Origin: Paraburkholderia sediminicola
GTDB lineage: Bacteria > Pseudomonadota > Gammaproteobacteria > Burkholderiales > Burkholderiaceae
Reading direction: 5' to 3'
DNA: 64,000 nucleotides
NCBI RefSeq assembly: GCF_902859805.1
Contig: NZ_CADIKC010000003.1
Span: 62,001-126,000, forward strand
Part shown: in pieces, positions 25,428 through 34,855 of the stretch
How positions within the stretch are numbered: position 1 is the stretch's first letter
Layout: every line of letters begins with the position of its first letter
Translations under genes and position numbers: made by a program
The notes under the pieces: model-generated
Databases searched by the model: none
Told to the model about the DNA's origin: nothing
The model's input: the letters and a program-made list of their open reading frames with translations, nothing else

Positions 25428-27161
25428 ATGCGCTCGAAACGGTTTCTTGCTGCGTTGTTGTCTGTCGCGCTCGCGGCGCCGCCGGGCGCGTACGCGCAAT
25501 CGCGCGGCGCACCGAACGCGAACACCCAGACGGGCACGACCCTCGCGCTCAACATGCAGTCCGCGGAACCGCCGTTGGAAAGCGGCCCGGTCGAAACCTT
25601 TGCCGCCCCGATCGTGCCACCCGACATCGCTCAGGGCGTATTCGGCGTCTATGGCGGCGCGCAGAGCCGCTTCTCCGGCAACGCAGGCGCGACCACCAGC
25701 TGGCGCACCCCGATCGTCACGCAGCAACTGCCCGACCTCGGCAACGGCGGCTCCGGCTCGCTGACGCCACAAGCCGAGCGCAAGCTCGGCGAACGCGTGA
25801 TGCGCGAGTTGCGCCGCGACCCCGACTATCTCGACGACTGGCTCGTGCGCGACTATCTGAACTCGGTCGCGGCGAAACTCTCCGCCGCGGCGAGCGCGCT
25901 CTACATTGGTGGCTATCGTCCGGACTTCGAGCTGTTCGCGGTCCGCGACACGCAAATCAACGCCTTTTCGCTGCCCGGCGGTTTTATCGGCGTGAACACC
26001 GGTTTGATCGTGACGACGCAAACCGAGTCCGAACTCGCCTCTGTGCTCGGCCACGAGATGGGGCACGTCTTGCAGCGGCACATTTCGCGGATGATCACCA
26101 CCGGCGAGCGCAGCGGCTATGCCGCGCTCGCCGGCCTGTTGTTCGGCATTCTGGCGGGCGTGCTCGCGCACAGCGGCGATCTCGGCAGCGCGATCGCCAT
26201 CGGTGGACAGGCCTATGCGGTCGACAACCAGTTGCGTTTTTCGCGCTCCGCCGAGCATGAAGCGGACCGCGTCGGCTTTCTGCTGCTGGCCGGCGCCGGC
26301 TACGACCCCTACGCGATGACGACGTTTTTCGGCCGCCTCGATCGCGCGGCGATGAGCGACACCGGCATACCGGCGTACGCGCGCACCCACCCGCTGACTG
26401 GCGAGCGGATCGCCGACATGGAAGACCGTGCGCGCCGTGCGCCATACCGGCAACCGCATCAGACCGCCGAATACGGCTTCGTGCGGGCGCGGGCGCGCTT
26501 GCTGCAGGACCGCTCGCGCAGTGAATACGCGGATGAGATTTCGCGTCTGCGCTCTGAAATCGAGGACCGTACCGCGGTGAACGTCGCAGCGAACTGGTAC
26601 GGGATTGCGTATGGGCAGACGCTGCTCGAGCGTTACGACGATGCGGTGGCGTCGCTGGCTTCGGCGCGTGCGGCTTTTGCCGCGGGCGAACGTGGCGAAG
26701 GCGAGCCGATGCGCAGTTCGCCGAGTCTCGACGTGCTGGCGGCCGATATTGCGCGCCGCGCTGGGCGTAACGACGAGGCGGCACGTCTCGCCGAGTTTGC
26801 GCAGAAGCGCTGGCCGCAGTCGAACGCCGCGATCGACATGCATATCCAGACTTTGCTGACCTTGAAGCGGTTCGCCGACGCGCAGGCTTTGGCCCTGAAG
26901 GAAACGCGTGCACAGCCTGATCAACCCGCCTGGTGGATGTATCTCGCGCAGGCGAGCGCCGGCAGTGGCGATCAGTTGACGCAGCATCGGGCGCTCGCCG
27001 AAAAATTCGCGCTCGAGGGGGCGTGGCCATCGGCCATCCGGCAGCTGAAGGAAGCGCGGGATCTGAAGGCGATCGGTTACTACGATCTCGCGACCGTCGA
27101 CGCCCGCTTACATGAAATGGAGAACCGCTATAAAGAGGAGCGGCTTGATGAGAAGAGTTAG
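25428..27161 (+). CDS. Periplasmic M48 metalloprotease with TPR region (BepA/YfgC-like)
   Basis: A 577-residue exported protease. The start at 25428 gives a signal peptide (RFLAALLSVALAAPPGAYAQ). The zinc motif HEMGH is at about residues 209-213 (LGHEMGHVLQRH), with the third ligand in EHEADRVGFLLL. The C-terminal half (about 350-577) consists of helical repeats as in BepA. BepA helps assemble and clear outer-membrane proteins such as LptD. This one is longer than E. coli BepA (487 residues), with a low-complexity region after the signal. An upstream in-frame ATG at 25365 would destroy the signal peptide, so I reject it. The gene is divergent to moaC. Confidence 0.9.
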   Translation: MRSKRFLAALLSVALAAPPGAYAQSRGAPNANTQTGTTLALNMQSAEPPLESGPVETFAAPIVPPDIAQGVFGVYGGAQSRFSGNAGATTSWRTPIVTQQLPDLGNGGSGSLTPQAERKLGERVMRELRRDPDYLDDWLVRDYLNSVAAKLSAAASALYIGGYRPDFELFAVRDTQINAFSLPGGFIGVNTGLIVTTQTESELASVLGHEMGHVLQRHISRMITTGERSGYAALAGLLFGILAGVLAHSGDLGSAIAIGGQAYAVDNQLRFSRSAEHEADRVGFLLLAGAGYDPYAMTTFFGRLDRAAMSDTGIPAYARTHPLTGERIADMEDRARRAPYRQPHQTAEYGFVRARARLLQDRSRSEYADEISRLRSEIEDRTAVNVAANWYGIAYGQTLLERYDDAVASLASARAAFAAGERGEGEPMRSSPSLDVLAADIARRAGRNDEAARLAEFAQKRWPQSNAAIDMHIQTLLTLKRFADAQALALKETRAQPDQPAWWMYLAQASAGSGDQLTQHRALAEKFALEGAWPSAIRQLKEARDLKAIGYYDLATVDARLHEMENRYKEERLDEKS

Positions 27162-27237
27162 GGGTTGCGGTCCTGCGCTATCGGACTGGAATGCGAGGCT
27201 GCAAAAGAACCAGAGGATAAATAGTCGGGCAAACGAC

Positions 27238-27810
27238 CTAGACGTGCGCCGCCGGACTATCGACAAACCCAAACCGCGCGGCAACCTCATTTCGCTGCAC
27301 GCCCTGCAAGGGCAACACAACCTCATTGTTCCAGCGAAACGCGCCGCTCATCGAGTCATCGCCCAACGCTGCGTGGTCGGAAAAAACCTCGAGATCATGA
27401 TCGTGCAGAACCGCGACTCTCGGCGGCGTCGAGCCGTCGACGAACAGAATTCCACCTTCATCGTCGACAAACACGGCCGTTGGCTCGAAAGCCCCGCCAG
27501 CCTGGTCCGTCAAGGAAAGCACGCCGGCGGCATCGGCTGACAACCTCACCACCCACGGCGTATAGCCCAACTCGATATACACCCGCTGCGGGCCGTTCTG
27601 GAAAAACCACTGCCCGCGTTCGTCGGCGTCGTAATTCCTGTTGATAAACCCGAGCAAGGCCTCATGCCGGATCGGCGTGCCTGGCGTACCGCTGGCCTGA
27701 GCGGCTTCATCCCGCATGCGCCAGTTGCCGCGCCGGTCCAACATCAACCATCCCGTGCAACTCGGCACGTTTGGCCATTTGGCCAAGGCCTGCTTGACGA
27801 TGTCATCCAT
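27238..27810 (-). CDS. Conserved hypothetical protein, DUF2946/DUF2944-like type unsure
   Basis: A 190-residue cytoplasmic protein, rich in aromatic residues and beta-like segments (FINRNYDADERGQWFFQNG, QRVYIELGYTPWVVRL). I recognise it only as a conserved type of hypothetical in Burkholderiales, perhaps a DUF2944/DUF2946-class annotation, which I cannot confirm. The start overlaps the stop of the YheT hydrolase gene by 8 bp, so the two are likely translationally coupled. No signal peptide or catalytic motif is visible. Function unknown. Confidence 0.75.
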   Translation of the reverse strand: MDDIVKQALAKWPNVPSCTGWLMLDRRGNWRMRDEAAQASGTPGTPIRHEALLGFINRNYDADERGQWFFQNGPQRVYIELGYTPWVVRLSADAAGVLSLTDQAGGAFEPTAVFVDDEGGILFVDGSTPPRVAVLHDHDLEVFSDHAALGDDSMSGAFRWNNEVVLPLQGVQRNEVAARFGFVDSPAAHV

Positions 27811-28945
27811 GATCGACGTGCTGCTCCAGATAGCCGAGCACGCGCCGCGACAACCAGTCGATGCGGCCCGGGAACGGCCCAGTCATAAAGCCCGCGTGGC
27901 CGCCGTGTTCGGGTTGATCGAGTTCCACCGACGCCGACACCTCGTGCCTTGCCGGTAACGCTTCGGCCGGCAGGAACGGGTCATTGCGCGCATTCAGCAC
28001 CAATGTCGGCACGGTGATCCCAGACAGCAGCGGTCGCGTGGTCGCGCGGCTCCAGTAGTCGTTGGTATCGCGAAAGCCGTGCAGCGGCGCTGTCACCACG
28101 TTGTCGAAGTCGTACATCGTGCGGCTCGCCAGCATCGCGTCGCGGTCGAATAGCCCCGGAAACTGCGTCAGCTTCTGCTCGGCCTTCTGCTTCAGCGTCT
28201 TCAGGAAACTGCGCGTGTAGATCATGCCGAAACCCTGGGACAACGCGCGGCCGCCGGCGTGCACGTCGATCGGCGTTGAAATCGCGGCGGCGGCCGAGAG
28301 CACCGGCGATGCATCTTCGCGCCGCTCGCCGAGCCAGCGCAACAGCACATTGCCGCCGAGCGATACGCCCGCCGCCACGATCCGCCCGCGATGCGTGGCG
28401 CGCAAGCGCCGCAGGATCCAGTCGACTTCGTTGCTGTCGGCGAGATGGTAGAAGCGCGGCAACCGGTTCAGTGGCCCGCTGCAACTGCGAAAGTGCGGCA
28501 CCACGCCGTGCCAGCCGTACTCGCGTGCGGCCGCCATCAAGGTGGCGGCGTAGTGCGATGTAGAACTGCCTTCGAGGCCGTGAAACAGCACGAACAGCGG
28601 CGCGTCGTCTGCGGGAATCCTGGCGGGCGTGGCAGGGGTGAGCGCTGAGGCAGGTTTGCCGTCATGCACCACCCAATCGAGATCGATGAAGTCGCCATCC
28701 GGCGTATCCCAGCGTTCGCGCCGGAACGCGATCGCCGGGCGGCGCGCAAACAGCGCCGGGACGATGGTCTGCACATGCCGGTTCGGCAGCCAGAGCGGCG
28801 CGCGGTAGAGCAGCTCGACGGTGGCCTCGACAGCCGCCGCCGCGGCGCGTGCTGCGCCGGTGGAGGCGGATTGATCGTGCGTCGTCTCCCAATCCCCCAT
28901 GGGGGATTCGTTCGGGACGGGTGACTTCCTGCGGGGCGTGCTCAT
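27803..28945 (-). CDS. YheT-family alpha/beta hydrolase
   Basis: A 380-residue alpha/beta hydrolase. The oxyanion segment is FVLFHGLEGSSTSHYA, the nucleophile elbow GVSLGGNVLLRW and the late His region EHGGHAGFMTG. The DLDWVVHD region and the RDTNDYWSRATTRPLLSGI segment are typical of the YheT/ABHD1-3 group. Substrates are unknown; some relatives act on esters of lipids. The first 45 residues are Ser/Ala-rich and atypical, so the real start may be the ATG near residue 16. The gene overlaps the next hypothetical gene. Confidence 0.85.
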   Translation of the reverse strand: MSTPRRKSPVPNESPMGDWETTHDQSASTGAARAAAAAVEATVELLYRAPLWLPNRHVQTIVPALFARRPAIAFRRERWDTPDGDFIDLDWVVHDGKPASALTPATPARIPADDAPLFVLFHGLEGSSTSHYAATLMAAAREYGWHGVVPHFRSCSGPLNRLPRFYHLADSNEVDWILRRLRATHRGRIVAAGVSLGGNVLLRWLGERREDASPVLSAAAAISTPIDVHAGGRALSQGFGMIYTRSFLKTLKQKAEQKLTQFPGLFDRDAMLASRTMYDFDNVVTAPLHGFRDTNDYWSRATTRPLLSGITVPTLVLNARNDPFLPAEALPARHEVSASVELDQPEHGGHAGFMTGPFPGRIDWLSRRVLGYLEQHVDHG

Positions 28946-29014
28946 GCCAGCGTCAAAGCAAAAAAGATAGAACCGGTGAAACAGGCCGAACAGGCGAAAT
29001 GCGTTCGCGAGGCG

Positions 29015-29461
29015 TCAGTGCAACGACCCCTGGCCATGCCGCATCTTGGTCGCGAACTGACTGGCGGCCTCGTTCGGCATCGGGCTCGCGTGAATATGCG
29101 CAATTCGCCATTCGCCGCGTTCGTGGACCATCACGTAAGTGGTGAACACCATCGCGGGCGCCGCCTTCGGATCGGCCGGGCGGTGCGCTTCGGCGATGGC
29201 GTAGACGACGGTGCCGAGGCTGTCGTAGACGCGAATATCGAGCGGTTCAATCGAAACGGGCGCGGTTTCCAGCTGGATTTGCAAGCCGGCGCGAATGCTG
29301 TCGAGGCCGTGCAGGTGGGAGCCGTCGGCGCAGATGCAACTGACGAATTCCTCATCGATCCACAGGCCCATCAAGCTGTCGATATTCACCTCGGCGATGG
29401 CCTGGTAATAGGCGTTCAGCGTATCGGCGGCGGCTTCGAAGATATGGGCAAAACGTGGCAT
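29015..29461 (-). CDS. SnoaL-like / NTF2-fold protein
   Basis: A 148-residue NTF2-like protein. The cone-fold features are an N-terminal helix (TLNAYYQAIAEVNIDSLMGLW), a central HLHGLDSIRAGLQ segment and a final beta region (MVFTTYVMVHERGEWRIAHIHAS). Such proteins often serve as small ligand-binding or limonene-hydrolase-like folds; the exact role cannot be predicted. It lies downstream of waaF on the same strand and may be the last gene of that operon. Confidence 0.8.
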   Translation of the reverse strand: MPRFAHIFEAAADTLNAYYQAIAEVNIDSLMGLWIDEEFVSCICADGSHLHGLDSIRAGLQIQLETAPVSIEPLDIRVYDSLGTVVYAIAEAHRPADPKAAPAMVFTTYVMVHERGEWRIAHIHASPMPNEAASQFATKMRHGQGSLH

Positions 29462-29638
29462 GGCTCGTCGGTCTCTTGTGCGCGGCGCGCGGTTGCGGGG
29501 CAGCGGTCAGCGGGACAGTCCGGAGCACCGGACAATCGCATCTAAGCGCGAGGATGCCCGCGCCGCAAGGCGCGAACATGACGCGACGCGCTCAGAGCGT
29601 GCGGTGTTGCGTGCAAGTATCAGCCGAATCAGTCTGGT

Positions 29639-30664
29639 TCAACGTTGCGCAAGCAACATGCCGCGCAAATCGCCGAACACCTGCTCGGCACTCAACTGCT
29701 TCAGGCAGTTCAGATGCCCGAGCGGACACTCGCGCTGAAAACAGGGGCTGCATTCGAGATGGAGCCATTGTACCTTCGCGAGCTCTGACAAGGGCGGCGT
29801 GTGGCGCGGATCGGTCGAACCGTACACGGCCACCAGCGGCCGGCGCAGCGCGGCGGCCACGTGCATCAGGCCGGAATCGTTGGTGACGACCGCGTTGGCC
29901 CGTGAGATCAGCGCGCAAGCCTCGCTCAGCGCTGTCTGGCCGCACAGGTTACGCACGTTCGGCGCCTTCTCGGCGATGGCTTGAGCAAGCGGCGCGTCTT
30001 TCGGGGAGCCGAGCGCGACGATCTGCGTGTAGGGGAACGACTGGCCGACGATCTGCGCGAGCGCAGCGAAGTGCTCGGGCGGCCAGCGCTTGGCCGGGCC
30101 GTACTCGGCACCCGGGCAGAACACCAGCAGCGGCACGCGCGTATCCAGATTGAAGCGCGCCGAGACCCGCGACGCTTCGTTCAGATCCGCGTCGAGCCGC
30201 GGCATCGGCAGGTCGTCGGGGACCTTGGCGCCTTGTGCGTAGGCGAGGGCGGCGTAATGACCGACCATCGGCGGGCGCTCGTCCTTGCGCGGATTCGCAT
30301 GACGGACGTTCAGCAGGCCGTAGCGGCTTTCACCGGTGTAGCCGATGCGCAGCGGAATGCCCGCCATCCACGGAATCAGCGCCGACTTGAGCGAATTCGG
30401 CAGGACATAGGCCGCGTCGTAGCCGACATCGCGCAAATCGCTCGCGAGTTGCCAGCGGCGCAGCATTTGCAGCTTGCCGTGCGCGAGGTCCGTGGCGTAG
30501 ACGTCGCGGATCTCGGGCATGCGTTCGAGCACGGGCGCGACCCACGAGGGCGCGACCGCGTCGATCACGATGCGCGGATGCAATTTCACGAGGCGCGCAA
30601 ACAGCGGCTGCGCCATCAATGCGTCACCGATCCAGTTCGGTGCGATAACCAACGCGCGACGCAT
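29639..30664 (-). CDS. waaF: LPS heptosyltransferase II
   Basis: WaaF adds the second L-glycero-D-manno-heptose to the LPS inner core on the cytoplasmic face of the inner membrane. The 341 residues form a GT-B fold of family GT9. Motifs are the N-terminal ALVIAPNWIGDALMAQPLF, the donor-binding RWPPEHFAALAQ and VTNDSGLMHVAAAL, and the C-terminal CSPCFQRECPLGHLNCLK cysteine-rich tail. It lies 269 bp after the small zinc protein gene on the same strand, with ilvE further upstream. Confidence 0.95.
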   Translation of the reverse strand: MRRALVIAPNWIGDALMAQPLFARLVKLHPRIVIDAVAPSWVAPVLERMPEIRDVYATDLAHGKLQMLRRWQLASDLRDVGYDAAYVLPNSLKSALIPWMAGIPLRIGYTGESRYGLLNVRHANPRKDERPPMVGHYAALAYAQGAKVPDDLPMPRLDADLNEASRVSARFNLDTRVPLLVFCPGAEYGPAKRWPPEHFAALAQIVGQSFPYTQIVALGSPKDAPLAQAIAEKAPNVRNLCGQTALSEACALISRANAVVTNDSGLMHVAAALRRPLVAVYGSTDPRHTPPLSELAKVQWLHLECSPCFQRECPLGHLNCLKQLSAEQVFGDLRGMLLAQR

Positions 30665-30933
30665 CAGAGTGGGTGTCCGGTGTCGAAACGAAGCGCCGCG
30701 CGAACCATGCGCGTGGCGTTCGATTGGGTAAAAGGGGAAAAGCCGCGAGCTTTGCGGCGCGGATCCGGCATGACCGGTCCCGCCGCGGCTGCGGCGTTGC
30801 TGCGAAGCGCTTGCGTTGCCGCTGCCTGCTGCAAAAGCACAGCCGGCCCGTCACGTGACGAACCGGGCAACGGGCGCGTCAGCAAAGACGACCGCAAACA
30901 CCGCCGCAAACGATCAGCGCCCAGTGCTCAAGA

Positions 30934-31128
30934 TCAGTGACCCTTGACCACTTCGCCGTCGCGCAGCTTGTAACGCGTGCTGCAGTACGGGCATTTCGCT
31001 TCGCCGTGCGTGACGTCGATAAAGACGCGCGGATGCGCGCTCCAGCGCGGCATGGCCGGATTCGGGCAGTACGCCGGCAGATCCTTTGCCGTCAATTCGA
31101 CCAGCGGCATTTCCTTGATTTCGCTCAT
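30934..31128 (-). CDS. Small zinc-finger domain protein (CHCC type)
   Basis: A 64-residue protein with the CHCC-like zinc site: Cys in AYCPNPAMP, the conserved His in SAHPRVFIDV and the pair in AKCPYCSTRY. Relatives of this fold include a subunit of mitochondrial complex I, so a metal-binding or redox-accessory role is plausible. The start at 31128 (SEIKEMPLVELT) is favoured by a GAAAGTCCCC upstream region and by the family N-terminus. It is 78 bp after ilvE and precedes waaF. Confidence 0.85.
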   Translation of the reverse strand: MSEIKEMPLVELTAKDLPAYCPNPAMPRWSAHPRVFIDVTHGEAKCPYCSTRYKLRDGEVVKGH

Positions 31129-31206
31129 GGGGACTTTCTCGTTGTATGCAGGGTGCGTGCGTTGCACCGGCAAAAGGCCGAGGGCCTTGGGCCGGCGCAG
31201 CGCGCG

Positions 31207-32130
31207 TTAGATCTTGGTGAGCCAGTGCGCGTACTTGTCGCTCTTGCCGTTCACGATATCGAAGAAGCCGGATTGCAGCTTCTCCGTGATCGGGCCGCGT
31301 GCGCCGGAGCCGATCGTGCGGTTGTCGAGTTCGCGGATCGGCGTGACTTCAGCGGCGGTGCCGGTGAAGAACGCTTCGTCGCAGGTGTAGACCTCGTCGC
31401 GCGTGATGCGTTTTTCGATCACCTGGATGCCCGCGTCGCGCGCCAGCGTGATGACGGTGTCGCGCGTGATGCCGTCGAGGCACGACGACAGGTCCGGCGT
31501 GTACAGCTTGCCGTTGTTCACGAGGAAGAAGTTTTCGCCGGAGCCTTCCGACACGTAGCCGTCTACGTCGAGCAGCAGCGCTTCGTCGTAACCGTCGGCA
31601 ATCGCTTCCTGGTTGGCGAGGATCGAGTTCACGTACCAGCCCGACGCCTTGGCGCGGACCATCGACACGTTCACGTGATGGCGCGTGAACGACGAGGTCT
31701 TCACGCGGATGCCCTTGGCAATACCGTCCTCACCGAGGTAAGCGCCCCACGGCCAGGCGGCGATCGCCACGTGGATCGTGTTGCCTTTGGCCGACACGCC
31801 GAGCTTTTCCGAGCCGACCCAGATGATCGGGCGCAGGTAGCAGGATTCCAGCTTGTTTTCGCGGACCACTTCGCACTGCGCGGCGGCTAGCGTTTCATGG
31901 TCGAACGGCACGTCCATCTGGAAGATCTTGGCCGAATTCAGCAGCCGCTTGGTGTGTTCCTGGAGGCGGAAAATCGCCGTGCCGCCGTCCGCCGTCTTGT
32001 AGGCGCGTACGCCTTCGAAAACGCCCATGCCGTAATGCAGCGTGTGGGTAAGCACGTGGATCTTGGCGTCGCGCCAGTCGATGAGCTTGCCATCCATCCA
32101 GATCTTGCCGTCGCGGTCGGCCATTGACAT
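31207..32130 (-). CDS. ilvE: Branched-chain amino acid aminotransferase
   Basis: IlvE interconverts valine, leucine and isoleucine with their 2-oxo acids using 2-oxoglutarate/glutamate. It is a class IV PLP enzyme of 307 residues. Signatures are HYGMGVFEGVRAYKT, the PLP lysine region AKASGWYVNSILANQEA and the EGSGENFFLVNNGKLYTP and DGITRDTVITLA motifs. It is divergent to azlCD, the branched-chain amino-acid exporter, so synthesis and export genes share one intergenic region. Confidence 0.97.
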   Translation of the reverse strand: MSMADRDGKIWMDGKLIDWRDAKIHVLTHTLHYGMGVFEGVRAYKTADGGTAIFRLQEHTKRLLNSAKIFQMDVPFDHETLAAAQCEVVRENKLESCYLRPIIWVGSEKLGVSAKGNTIHVAIAAWPWGAYLGEDGIAKGIRVKTSSFTRHHVNVSMVRAKASGWYVNSILANQEAIADGYDEALLLDVDGYVSEGSGENFFLVNNGKLYTPDLSSCLDGITRDTVITLARDAGIQVIEKRITRDEVYTCDEAFFTGTAAEVTPIRELDNRTIGSGARGPITEKLQSGFFDIVNGKSDKYAHWLTKI

Positions 32131-32320
32131 ACGATTCTCCAGCGGTGCGGTGAAAGAGCGTCATTTTAGCGTCTTTTGCACACGAAACGGGCATTTGGCC
32201 GCACACCGGGCGCTATAATTCGGCGCACGCATAATTCATCCGGATGCGCCAGCGGGTGCTTGACGACCTGGCGCCGACCTCCCTTCGTTGCGCCGTCGCT
32301 TGGCGCCCGCGTTTCGCCTC

Positions 32321-33067
32321 ATGCTCGCTCGCTTCTCAGATACCGATCGTCGCGCCTTTCGTGAGGGCGCGCGCGACTATTCGCCCACGCTGATGGCGAT
32401 CTTTTCCTGGGGCCTCGTCACCGGCATTGCAATGAGCAAGTCCGTGCTCACGCTGCCGCAGGCGCTCACTATGTCGCTGCTCTGCTACGCCGGTTCGTCG
32501 CAACTGGCCGTGCTGCCGTTGCTGGCCGCCAAGCTGCCGATCTGGACCGTGCTGCTCACCGCCGCGATGGTCAATACGCGTTTCGTGATCTTCAGCGCCG
32601 GTCTCGCGCCGCATTTTTCCTATCTGCCAATGTGGCGCCGCATCGTGCTCGGCTACTTCAACGGCGACGTGATCTATCTGCTGTTCCAGAAGAAGAGCTT
32701 CCAGACCGGTTATGTGCCAGGCAAAGAGGCGTACTTCTGGGGCATGGCGGTGTGCAGCTGGCTGTCGTGGCAGGTGTCGTCGATCGTCGGGATTCTGCTG
32801 GCGAGCCTGATTCCGGACAACTGGGGCCTCGCGCTGGCAGGCACGCTGGCGCTGCTGCCCATCATGGTGTCGGCGATCGCCACGCGCTCCACGCTGGTCG
32901 CGGTCGGCGTCGCTGGCGTGGTGTCGCTGCTCGCTTTCGACCTGCCGTACCGGCTTGCACTGCCGCTTGCGGTGATTGCGGCGATTGTCGCGGGCAGCGC
33001 GGCCGATCTGATGGTCGAGCGCGCCGACTTGCGCCGCATCCGCAACAGCGCCGGAGATTCCCAATGA
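32321..33067 (+). CDS. azlC: AzlC-family branched-chain amino acid exporter, large subunit
   Basis: AzlC is the large membrane subunit of an AzlCD/YgaZH-type exporter of valine, leucine and isoleucine analogues. The 248-residue protein shows about seven hydrophobic helices; the signature is SLLCYAGSSQLAVLPLLA, with NTRFVIFSAGLAPHF and VSWQ-like GMAVCSWLSWQVSS. The start at 32321 fits the family; an upstream ATG at 32288 would add an Arg-rich tail. A consensus TATAAT is at 32214-32219 in the divergent gap to ilvE. The stop overlaps azlD by ATGA. Confidence 0.92.
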   Translation: MLARFSDTDRRAFREGARDYSPTLMAIFSWGLVTGIAMSKSVLTLPQALTMSLLCYAGSSQLAVLPLLAAKLPIWTVLLTAAMVNTRFVIFSAGLAPHFSYLPMWRRIVLGYFNGDVIYLLFQKKSFQTGYVPGKEAYFWGMAVCSWLSWQVSSIVGILLASLIPDNWGLALAGTLALLPIMVSAIATRSTLVAVGVAGVVSLLAFDLPYRLALPLAVIAAIVAGSAADLMVERADLRRIRNSAGDSQ

Positions 33068-33387
33068 CATCCACACAGATCTGGCTGTCCATTATCGGCA
33101 TGACCTTCGTCACCGCGGTGACACGCGCGATGTTTCTAATCGGCGGCGAGCGCACGGTTTTGCCGGCGCGCGTCCAGCGCATGCTGCGCTATGCGCCGGC
33201 CGCGGCGCTTGCCGCCGTCGTGCTGCCCGATGTGCTGGCGACGCCGGAGGGGCTCTCGTTCGCGCCGTCGAACCACGAGTTTTACGCGACGCTGGCCGGT
33301 CTCGCGTGGTTTATGTGGCGGCGCACCATGCTCGGCACGATTGTGGTGGGAATGGCCGTGTTCACGCTCTTGCGGCTCTTCATGTAA
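33064..33387 (+). CDS. azlD: AzlD-family branched-chain amino acid exporter, small subunit
   Basis: The small partner of AzlC, 107 residues with three to four hydrophobic helices. The pattern FVTAVTRAMFLIGGER, LRYAPAAALAAVVLPDVL and a closing GMAVFTLLRLFM helix is typical. The start ATG overlaps the azlC stop. This arrangement indicates translational coupling and joint assembly. Confidence 0.92.
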   Translation: MTSTQIWLSIIGMTFVTAVTRAMFLIGGERTVLPARVQRMLRYAPAAALAAVVLPDVLATPEGLSFAPSNHEFYATLAGLAWFMWRRTMLGTIVVGMAVFTLLRLFM

Positions 33388-33661
33388 TTGATTGAATCGA
33401 AAATGCTGCGCCGCGACATGCTCGGCGCATTCTTCAAATACGGGACATTCGCCTGGTTGCGGGTCAGAAGGCCGTGTGGATAAGTTAAAATGGCTGTTTC
33501 CGGGACAAGCGCGCCGCTGCATGGCGCGACAGCCGCGGCTTTGCCGCCGGCGCCCGACTCAGTGGAGCCGCTGCCGTGCCGAAGCGCTGGAGTTCGCCGC
33601 GCTTAAGGCCCAGCGCGTCGTCCGCCACCGCCTTCCCATCAACTCGCATGCACAAACGCCC

Positions 33662-34855
33662 ATGAACAAGGTATTGCGTCTCTCCGATCTGATCGCCGAA
33701 GGCAAGCTGTCCGGCAAGCGCGTGTTCATCCGCGCCGATCTGAACGTGCCGCAGGACGATCAAGGCAACATCACCGAAGACACCCGTATCCGCGCCTCCG
33801 TGCCGGCGATCAAGGCCGCGTTGGACGCAGGCGCCGCCGTGATGGTCACGTCGCACCTGGGTCGCCCGACCGAAGGCGAATTCAAGCCGGCAGACTCGCT
33901 CGCGCCGGTCGCGAAGCGTCTGGCCGAGCTGCTTGGCCGTGACGTGCCGCTGGTCGCCAACTGGGTCGAAAACGGCGTGAATGTCGCGCCGGGTCAGCTC
34001 GTGCTGCTGGAAAACTGCCGCGTCAACAAGGGCGAAAAGAAGGATTCCGACGAGCTCGCGCAGAAAATGGCGAAGCTCTGCGACATCTACGTGAATGACG
34101 CATTCGGCACCGCGCACCGCGCCGAAGCCACCACGCACGGCATCGCCAAATACGCGCCGGTCGCGTGCGCCGGCCCGCTGCTAGCGGCTGAGCTCGAAGC
34201 GCTCGGTAAGGCGCTGGGCGCGCCGAAACGTCCGCTGGTGGCGATCGTCGCCGGCTCGAAGGTGTCCACCAAGCTGACCATCCTGAAGTCGCTGGCCGAC
34301 AAGGTCGATCAGCTGATTGTGGGCGGTGGCATCGCCAATACGTTCATGCTGGCTGCCGGACTGAAGATCGGTAAGTCGCTTGCTGAAGCCGACCTGGTCG
34401 CCGAAGCCAAAACCATCATCGACGCAGCGAAAGCACGCGGCGCCTCGGTGCCGATCCCGACCGACGTGGTCACGGCGAAAGAGTTTTCGCCCACTGCCAA
34501 GGCCGAAGTCAAGGCCGTCGCCGATGTTGAAGACGACGACATGATCCTGGACATCGGACCGGAAACCGCCAAGGTGCTTGCCGCGCAACTGGAAAAAGCC
34601 GGCACGATCGTGTGGAACGGCCCGGTTGGCGTGTTCGAATTCGATCAGTTCGGCAACGGTACGAAGACGCTGGCTGACGCGATCGCCAAATCGTCGGCGT
34701 TCTCGATTGCAGGCGGCGGCGACACGCTGGCCGCGATTGCCAAGTACGGCATCCACGACAAGGTCAGCTACATCTCGACGGGCGGCGGTGCCTTCCTCGA
34801 GTTCCTTGAGGGCAAGACACTACCCGCTGTCGCAGTTCTGGAATCGCGGGCTTAA
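33662..34855 (+). CDS. pgk: Phosphoglycerate kinase
   Basis: Pgk catalyses the reversible transfer of phosphate between 1,3-bisphosphoglycerate and ADP in glycolysis and gluconeogenesis. The 397-residue length is normal. Motifs are [19 protein letters not shown], the ATP-binding [12 protein letters not shown] and the C-terminal [13 protein letters not shown] and [14 protein letters not shown] chose ATG 33662 (NKVLRLSDL) because family homology begins there; upstream in-frame sequence is Arg-rich and unlikely coding. pyk follows, with a long open frame between them. Confidence 0.97.
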   Translation: MNKVLRLSDLIAEGKLSGKRVFIRADLNVPQDDQGNITEDTRIRASVPAIKAALDAGAAVMVTSHLGRPTEGEFKPADSLAPVAKRLAELLGRDVPLVANWVENGVNVAPGQLVLLENCRVNKGEKKDSDELAQKMAKLCDIYVNDAFGTAHRAEATTHGIAKYAPVACAGPLLAAELEALGKALGAPKRPLVAIVAGSKVSTKLTILKSLADKVDQLIVGGGIANTFMLAAGLKIGKSLAEADLVAEAKTIIDAAKARGASVPIPTDVVTAKEFSPTAKAEVKAVADVEDDDMILDIGPETAKVLAAQLEKAGTIVWNGPVGVFEFDQFGNGTKTLADAIAKSSAFSIAGGGDTLAAIAKYGIHDKVSYISTGGGAFLEFLEGKTLPAVAVLESRA

